Below, piece after piece: positions 39,011 to 42,629 of a DNA stretch of 42,629 bases; the stretch's first letter is position 1, and every line of letters starts with the position of its first letter. The translations under genes and the position numbers were made by a program. The notes below the pieces were generated by a model. The model worked only from the letters and a program-made list of their open reading frames with translations. It did not search any database and was not told where the DNA came from. This DNA comes from a virus: the IMG/VR virus record IMGVR_UViG_3300048834_000361, positions 1 through 42,629 of that record, one strand, 5' to 3'.

Positions 39011-39601
39011 TCAACCGGTGAACGTGGGGACGGCGGGGACCGGTGCCGGGACCGGCGTAGCCGGGGGCAGCGGGGCCGGGTCCGGAACCGGCGGTGCCGG
39101 TTCCGTGCTCGGCGGGGCGGTCGTGGTCGTGGGCGTGGCCTCCGCCCGCAGGCAGAACTGCACCGTCACGCTATCGGGCGTGCGCCCGTCCGTTGCGTGA
39201 TCGGCCCGGACCTGGGTCGTGCCTGCGGGGAGGGCGGCACTGCCGGAGACAGTGGCGCTGTCGGCGGTGGCAGGGTCCGGCACGTCGGGCGTGACGTGCG
39301 CCGCCCCCGAGGGCACGGCGGTGAACCGCACCCGCTCGGAGAGCTGGGTCGCGTTGCGCCGCCCGGGGTACCCGTCGCTGAGGGTGTAGGTCACGGTGAC
39401 CTCGCCCGGGACAGCGCCGGGCAGACCGCCGGGCGCCGGGACCTGGAAGACCTCGGGCCCGGGGCGGCCTGAGATGTACGTGCGGGTGAAGCACGCCTCT
39501 CCCGGGACGGCGTCCGCCTCGGCAGGGATCTGCCCGGGCAGGGCGGACAGCAGCAGCACGGCGATGGCTGCGGCGTAGGGCGGTCGGGGTCGGGGGTTCA
39601 T
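39011..39601 (-). CDS. Secreted Pro-rich protein with Sec signal
   Basis: 196 residues. The ATG overlaps the WhiB stop (ATGA). The N-terminus, MNPRPRPPYAAAIAVLLLSA, has a positive patch and hydrophobic core, with likely cleavage near AEADA-VP (about residue 31). The mature part is beta-rich (VTVTYTLSDGYPG; VSGSAALPAGTTQVRADH) with two cysteines (EACF, QFCLR) that could form a disulfide, and ends in a Thr/Pro-rich tail (TTTTAPPSTEPAPPVPDPAP). No C-terminal anchor is seen. An early gene for an exported protein suggests action at the host envelope, for example superinfection exclusion. Not recognised. Confidence 0.78.
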   Translation of the reverse strand: MNPRPRPPYAAAIAVLLLSALPGQIPAEADAVPGEACFTRTYISGRPGPEVFQVPAPGGLPGAVPGEVTVTYTLSDGYPGRRNATQLSERVRFTAVPSGAAHVTPDVPDPATADSATVSGSAALPAGTTQVRADHATDGRTPDSVTVQFCLRAEATPTTTTAPPSTEPAPPVPDPAPLPPATPVPAPVPAVPTFTG

Positions 39602-39834
39602 CGCGCACCTCGGGGGAGGGAATCGTACTGCTCGGGCAGTATACATCCGGCGCGCACCTGAATGACGGCGCCGGTCTCGTACCGGTGGGCGTCCTCCCCG
39701 CACTCCCGCCGCACCGGGCAGCCCCGGCACAAGCGGAGGGCGGAGACCACATCCCACTTCTGCCCGGTGCTCTGGTCCGCCGGAAAGAAGTCGGGGGTGC
39801 GCCCCTTGCAGGCGGCGCGCTGGTGCCAGGTCAC
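39598..39834 (-). CDS. WhiB-family transcription regulator
   Basis: 78 residues from a GTG overlapping the previous stop (GTGA). The four iron-sulfur cysteines are C9, C36, C39 and C45 (ACKG; LCRGCPVRRECG), the WhiB signature of C, CxxC, x5, C. The usual G-[VI]-W-G-G turn is replaced by VRAGCIL, and the basic C-terminal tail is short (LPRGAR). WhiB proteins bind region 4 of the principal sigma factor and alter promoter choice. Phage copies such as the one in mycobacteriophage TM4 are known to affect host septation and superinfection. Candidate regulator of the late doublet element. Paired with the secreted protein gene. Confidence 0.93.
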   Translation of the reverse strand: MTWHQRAACKGRTPDFFPADQSTGQKWDVVSALRLCRGCPVRRECGEDAHRYETGAVIQVRAGCILPEQYDSLPRGAR

Positions 39835-40163
39835 GGGCGGGCCCTCTCCTTGTCGTGGCCGGAGCCCGTCGCACGGGACGCCGTCAGCGGAGAGGACGGG
39901 GCGGTGGGCGGGACCGGGCGGGAGTCGAGAACGTTGCCCGGCCCGCCCGGGCGCTCGCCCGGGGCGCCCCGCAGGGCGCCGGTCAGCTCGGCCACCAGGT
40001 CGAGCACGTCGGCCAGGGTCAGGGTCACCTCGACCTGCTCGCCCGGGGCAAGCGTGACCGGGTAGTCACAGGTGTTGCGCAGGCGCAGGGCGGTGATGAA
40101 GCCGGAGCCGAGGTCAGCGGCCGAGACAGCGGGGACGGCGGTGGTGTACGGGAAGATCTTCAT
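39831..40163 (-). CDS. Hypothetical protein, 110 aa
   Basis: ATG at 40163 directly after GAAAGGACCCCC plus one A. The first half is beta-like (SGFITALRLRNTCDYPVTLA then PGEQVEVTLTLADVLDLVAE); the last 40 residues are Pro/Gly/Ser/Arg-rich and probably disordered. The stop overlaps the WhiB start. No membrane segment; one Cys. Not recognised. The early start-associated sequence and tight coupling to the WhiB gene suggest joint early expression. Confidence 0.72.
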   Translation of the reverse strand: MKIFPYTTAVPAVSAADLGSGFITALRLRNTCDYPVTLAPGEQVEVTLTLADVLDLVAELTGALRGAPGERPGGPGNVLDSRPVPPTAPSSPLTASRATGSGHDKERARP

Positions 40164-40185
40164 TGGGGGTCCTTTCGGGGGCGGG

Positions 40186-40311
40186 TCAGAGGGAACGGTA
40201 GGCGGTGACGGCGAGGATGGCGGCGGTGAGCAGCACACCGAGCACGAGGTACCCGATGCGCTGGGCTCGGACGATGGGGGCGGGCCTCTGTGCTGGCCTC
40301 TGTCCGGTCAT
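40186..40311 (-). CDS. Small single-TM protein, 41 aa
   Basis: 41 codons. The ATG overlaps the upstream stop (ATGA), as in most of this operon. The N-terminus is basic and hydrophilic (MTGQRPAQRPAPIVRAQR), then residues 19-37 (IGYLVLGVLLTAAILAVTA) form one membrane helix, with a short YRSL tail. This is a typical tiny phage membrane protein with the N-terminus inside. It lies two genes upstream of the WhiB gene. Possible role in membrane takeover or exclusion; unproven. Confidence 0.65.
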   Translation of the reverse strand: MTGQRPAQRPAPIVRAQRIGYLVLGVLLTAAILAVTAYRSL

Positions 40312-40571
40312 GCGGACAGCACCCGCACGTCGGAGGCAGGGAAGTACCAGGTGGTGTCGGACGGGTCGCCGTCGAGGTGGACCTCGACGATGGCACCGGT
40401 CCGGCGGATCGCTCGGATCGTACCGGTCCGATCCTTCACGTGGTAGGCGACGAGCCCCTCGTTGCCAGGAGCGTGCGTCGACTTGACCACCACCCGCTTC
40501 CCGATCGGGGACTGGCGGACGGGCGTGCCGTTGATGGCGTAGCGCAGGGAGTTGGAGCGGGGACGGGGCAT
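40308..40571 (-). CDS. Small basic beta-barrel-like protein
   Basis: 87 residues, ATG with GGAGG 8 bases upstream. It is basic at the N-terminus (MPRPRSNSLRYAINGTPVRQ), then strands with IGKRVVVKSTHAPGNEGLVA, RTGTIRAIRRTGAIVEVHLD and TTWYFPASDVRVL. The pattern of five short strands with Gly turns suggests an SH3- or KOW-like fold, common in small nucleic-acid-binding or ribosome-associated proteins. The stop overlaps the one-TM gene. Family not verified. Confidence 0.72.
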   Translation of the reverse strand: MPRPRSNSLRYAINGTPVRQSPIGKRVVVKSTHAPGNEGLVAYHVKDRTGTIRAIRRTGAIVEVHLDGDPSDTTWYFPASDVRVLSA

Positions 40572-40573
40572 GG

Positions 40574-40957
40574 TCAGACCTCCGGGGTCGGGTGGGTGTG
40601 GGTGTGGGTGGGGCCGGCGCTGCGGCGGATGCGCCAGTGGCGGGGGTCGGTGTCCTCGACGGTGAACCAGGACGGGGTCGGGCGTTCGGTGTCCGGGCCG
40701 GGCCCGGCGTAGGCCGGGGCGAGGGGCACCACCCACAGGGGCTCGAACTCGGCGACGAACTCGGGGGCCGTGACGTACCGGCGCAGGGCCGTGACGTCAG
40801 CGGGCAGCAGCGAGACGTAGACGTCGCCGGTCACCCGGCACTGGTCGATGGCGGCGATGGCCGGGCGGAACGGGTGTGGGTCGGGGTCGAAGTGCACGGG
40901 GTCGAGGCCCTCGATGCGCAGGGCGTCGAGCAGGGCGGAGTACACGGGTCGGGTCAT
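40574..40957 (-). CDS. Hypothetical protein, 127 aa
   Basis: Start at the ATG at 40957, one base after the upstream stop; ATG codons at 40969 and 40972 are alternatives that overlap it. Acidic and Pro-rich, with LDPVHFDPDPHPFRPAIAAI near residue 20, then DQCRVTGDVYVSLLPADVTA and an FVAEFEPLWVVPLAP block. Ends in a His/Thr/Pro run (THTHTHPTPEV). No membrane segment. No recognisable family. Part of the promoter-proximal early genes. Confidence 0.72.
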   Translation of the reverse strand: MTRPVYSALLDALRIEGLDPVHFDPDPHPFRPAIAAIDQCRVTGDVYVSLLPADVTALRRYVTAPEFVAEFEPLWVVPLAPAYAGPGPDTERPTPSWFTVEDTDPRHWRIRRSAGPTHTHTHPTPEV

Positions 40958-40958
40958 G

Positions 40959-41255
40959 TCAGGTCCCATCATTCATCGAGACACGGCGCTGGTCGCCGTG
41001 CCGGTCGGTCCACTCCCACACCGGCGCGGTGAGGAACAGGAACTGGTCCACCCACGAGGCCAGGGCAGCAGCGGCCTGGCGAGACAGCCCGGCGTTGCCG
41101 GACAGCTCGACCATCGCAGTGCACACGGCGTCCCGGACCTCGGGGGTGCGGGCCTCGGGGGGCAGGGCGTCCCGCAGGCGGGACGGGAGCGGCAAGGTAG
41201 CGGGGGCGGGCCGCCACTTCTGGGTCAGGGCTTGGGGGCGGGCCTCGGGGGTCAT
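40959..41255 (-). CDS. Hypothetical helical protein, 98 aa
   Basis: ATG overlapping the previous stop (ATGA). Predicted helical (SRLRDALPPEARTPEVRDAV; CTAMVELSGNAGLSRQAAAA; LASWVDQFLFLTAPVWEW), ending DRHGDQRRVSMNDGT. No signal peptide; one Cys. Not recognised. Second gene of the early operon, so likely expressed at once after infection and possibly directed at the host. Confidence 0.7.
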   Translation of the reverse strand: MTPEARPQALTQKWRPAPATLPLPSRLRDALPPEARTPEVRDAVCTAMVELSGNAGLSRQAAAALASWVDQFLFLTAPVWEWTDRHGDQRRVSMNDGT

Positions 41256-41590
41256 GCCTGCCCCCGTGCCCGGCGCAGCACGTCGGCGGCGTCGGTGATG
41301 CGGACCGTGGCACCGGCCTCGGTGAGAGCGGCGGCCGCCTCCGGGGCGGAGAGCCGGGCGGTGATGGTCTCGGCGGCGGACGGGTGGAAGGCGTTGACCG
41401 CCTCGCTCCCGTCGCTGGCGGTGATGGTCACGATGATGACCTTTCGGCTGTCGAGCAGGCCGCCGGTCACGGGGCAGAAGATGTCTCGCCGGGCGAGCGC
41501 ATCGCCTGCGGCGAGGTCGAGGGCCTCGGTCTCGGTGATGCGGTCGGGGTGGAGGAGACGGGTCCGGACGATGGTCTCGGTGACGCTCAT
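41252..41590 (-). CDS. First early-operon gene, hypothetical 112 aa
   Basis: ATG at 41590, preceded by AAGGATCCCCC, a variant of the early start-associated sequence. The protein has RITETEALDLAAGDALARRD then IFCPVTGGLLDSRKVIIVTI, where C followed by P and a short strand may bind metal with another ligand. Next comes AAETITARLSAPEAAAALTE and a basic C-terminal end (DVLRRARGQA). It is the first gene after a SigA-like promoter, a place where phages often keep host-takeover factors. Not recognised. Confidence 0.74.
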   Translation of the reverse strand: MSVTETIVRTRLLHPDRITETEALDLAAGDALARRDIFCPVTGGLLDSRKVIIVTITASDGSEAVNAFHPSAAETITARLSAPEAAAALTEAGATVRITDAADVLRRARGQA

Positions 41591-41639
41591 GTCGGGGGAT
41601 CCTTGTCGGTCGGGGCGGGTAGGCCGGGGCGTTGAGAGC

Positions 41640-41668
41640 AGTATCGGCCCGGGGAGGGCGGGGGTCAA
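41640..41668 (-). promoter_or_regulatory. Early SigA-type promoter, leftward
   Basis: Minus strand: TTGACC (41668-41663), 17-base spacer, GATACT (41645-41640). It lies about 50 bases upstream of the first early gene at 41590. The -35 matches consensus at five of six positions, the -10 at four. Confidence 0.7.
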
Positions 41669-41680
41669 GAGGAAATCTTG
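41666..41680. promoter_or_regulatory. Dyad CAAGA-N5-TCTTG at the early promoter
   Basis: CAAGA (41666-41670), GGAAA, TCTTG (41676-41680). It overlaps the start of the -35 of the early promoter, so a bound regulator would affect polymerase access. Confidence 0.45.
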
Positions 41681-41772
41681 TGCCGTGCGTCACACCGGCG
41701 GGCCCTTGTGCGGGCGGGCTGGCCCGGCTTGGCCCAGATAACGGGTTACTGGTGGGCCTGTGGATAACGCTC

Positions 41773-42133
41773 TGACTAGGGGTTTCGTGGGGGCTGGGAC
41801 AGATAGAGTATATAGGTGGCCCATATAACTTATACGGGGGAGGAGGGTGTGACTAGGGAATATAGTGAGTTTGACTAGGGGAAACGTAGTAGTAGTAGGT
41901 AGTAGTAGTACTAATATTATATTCTCTAGTATGTATACTGGGCCGGGACACGTGGGGAAGCTACTACGTGAAGAGGTCGGGGGTCGCGCGTGTGAAAAAG
42001 GGGGGTGGGGGGTTTTTGCTGGCCCGGGCGGTCAGAAGTGATATAAAGTGCCGTTGACTAGGGGAAATACTGGGACAGATGGGGTGGTCCGGGTGGGCCA
42101 CGTGGGCCAGTAACGCCTGGACTAGGGGAAACG
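41773..42133 (+). repeat. Array of five GACTAGGGGAAA repeats
   Basis: Copies start at 41773 (TGACTAGGGGTTTCG), 41850 (TGACTAGGGAATAT), 41872 (TGACTAGGGGAAACG), 42055 (TGACTAGGGGAAATA) and 42119 (GGACTAGGGGAAACG), all on the plus strand with irregular spacing. A related minus-strand copy, TGGACAAGGGGAAA, lies at 1457-1470. So copies face each other across the joined ends. Confidence 0.8.
41887..41940. other. AT-rich island with TAG microsatellite
   Basis: TAG repeats followed by ACTAATATTATATTCTCTAG and a TATGTATACTG stretch: the least G+C-rich segment seen in the window. Candidate duplex-unwinding element beside the repeat array. Confidence 0.6.
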
Positions 42134-42152
42134 CGGGGGCCCGGTGTATAAC

Positions 42153-42175
42153 GCTATACGTTTGTTGCGTATAGC
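42153..42175. promoter_or_regulatory. Inverted repeat GCTATACG-N7-CGTATAGC
   Basis: Perfect 8-bp arms (42153-42160 and 42168-42175). ACGCTATAC, the left arm with two flanking bases, also occurs on the minus strand near 1383-1391, so one regulator may bind both ends of the genome. Confidence 0.5.
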
Positions 42176-42272
42176 TTACGTTCGGGTCGGGTCAGGGCCG
42201 GGGACGGGCCCCTTTCCGTGGCCGTGGGCGTGGGCGTTGGTCGGGGCAGGTCGGGGGCCGGGGGCGCGCCCC

Positions 42273-42500
42273 TTAGCGGTCGGGTCGGGCGGGCGGGCGG
42301 GCGGTGCGCTGCAGGCGGCGCGCCTGGCGGTCGGCGGTACGGGGGTCGGCGGGCGGGGACCCCTGGGCGGTGAGCATGGCGCGCGTGATGGGATCTCGGG
42401 TCCGGACTGTTCGGCCGTCCGGCAGGACATGGGCAGTGGTGTGGGGTCGGGCCGGGGAACGACGGGAGCTAGGGTGCGGGGCGGTATTGCGGCGTGGCAT
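42273..42500 (-). CDS. Small Arg/Pro-rich protein, 75 aa
   Basis: 75 residues; ATG with AGGA about 8 bases upstream. Extremely Arg/Pro/Thr-rich, with one ordered-looking centre (HVLPDGRTVRTRDPITRAML) and a basic helix (RTADRQARRLQRTARPPARP). A short basic protein of this sort could bind nucleic acid. The opposite strand also has an open frame, typical of G+C-rich sequence, so the evidence is the ribosome site and the sensible central segment. In a joined molecule it lies just downstream of the gene at 30-743 and its terminator. Could be non-coding. Confidence 0.45.
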   Translation of the reverse strand: MPRRNTAPHPSSRRSPARPHTTAHVLPDGRTVRTRDPITRAMLTAQGSPPADPRTADRQARRLQRTARPPARPDR

Positions 42501-42602
42501 GGCTGGATTCCTGTCTGTTTGGGCGCGTGCTGCGCTGTGGGGTGGGGGCCGGTAGGGTAGTAGCTGCGGGGTGTTGGCGCGCGTTAGAGGGGCAGATAGA
42601 GG

Positions 42603-42629
42603 GGTCTCGTGGAACGTAGAGAGACCGGG
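42603..42629. repeat. Right-end repeat and right part of terminal hairpin
   Basis: GGTCTCGTGG (42603-42612) is repeated exactly at 18-27 near the left end. GGTCTC (42603) and GAGACC (42621) form a dyad, and GAGACCGGG (42621-42629) is the outer stem of the hairpin completed by bases 1-23. The cluster at the junction could be a packaging (cos/pac) recognition site or simply terminators. Confidence 0.55.

Larger units (their letters stand above)
41691..42272. other. Noncoding repeat region, candidate origin
   Basis: About 580 bases with no gene that has a ribosome site. It contains repeated GACTAGGGGAAA sites, two TGGGACAGAT sites (41795-41804 and 42071-42080), an AT-rich island with (TAG)n, an inverted repeat around ACGCTATACG, and G-rich runs near 42000. 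Iterons beside an easily melted island in a G+C-rich genome are typical of replication origins, but it could be a multi-operator control region. Confidence 0.55.

Noticed and set aside
41871-41901. Possible rightward promoter with TTGACT in a GACTAGGGGAAA repeat
   Set aside because: TTGACT is part of the repeat, no -10 lies at 16-18 bases, and no rightward gene follows.
42001-42016. G-run near 42000 as a terminator
   Set aside because: No complementary arm forms a hairpin with it.
42144-42560. 138-codon rightward frame at the right end
   Set aside because: Gly/Arg-rich without ribosome site and covering an inverted repeat; the opposite-strand 42273-42500 frame has the better start signal.

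Overview
The window looks like the complete genome of a lytic, podovirus-like phage of a high-G+C actinobacterium. Evidence for the host: very G+C-rich DNA, frequent GTG and some TTG starts, and a WhiB-family gene (39598-39834), a family found in Actinobacteria and their phages. Evidence for the virion type: large terminase, portal, scaffold, major capsid, a T7-like head-tail adaptor and nozzle pair, and a 1,868-residue internal virion protein, with no tape measure, tail tube, sheath or tail-chaperone pair. No integrase, excisionase or immunity repressor was recognised. The last 9 bases and the first 23 bases join into one perfect 13-bp-stem hairpin just past a stop codon, so the two ends are probably contiguous in a circular or concatemeric molecule.

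Layout: (1) 30-1223, two leftward genes with terminators. (2) 1224-1717, a control region. (3) 1718-22594, the rightward late (structural) operon: fibre proteins, terminase, portal, scaffold, terminator plus second promoter region, capsid, adaptor, nozzle, internal virion proteins. (4) A terminator at 22594-22617 between convergent operons. (5) 25193-22622, leftward lysis cassette: endolysin, one-TM protein, metallophosphoesterase, holin-like protein and a tiny Lys-rich protein. (6) 41590-25199, leftward early genes: many small genes, a WhiB protein with a secreted partner, dNMP kinase, a terminase-small-subunit-like protein, Cys-rich small proteins, a beta-helix protein, PolA-type DNA polymerase, RuvC-like resolvase, SNF2-type helicase, Cas4-like nuclease, Sak4-like ATPase, SSB-like protein and a primase-helicase. 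(7) 41591-42272, a repeat-rich noncoding region with an AT-rich island, a candidate origin or control region, then one small leftward gene.

How it works together: a SigA-like leftward promoter (41640-41668) should drive early replication and recombination genes, most of them joined by 4-base NTGA stop/start overlaps. Two copies of one bipartite element (TTG-N7-CAA-CTA-TTG-N7-CAA) lie upstream of the late operon and of the capsid gene. Separately, a near-palindrome (consensus TGATACCCTACGGGGTATG) sits exactly on the start codon of late genes on both strands, including the endolysin. As RNA it forms a 6-bp hairpin, capped in four copies by a UACG tetraloop, that contains the start codon. A second start-associated sequence (GAAAGGACCCCC then ATG) marks several early genes. 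These three recurring elements are the strongest candidates for an undescribed regulatory system.
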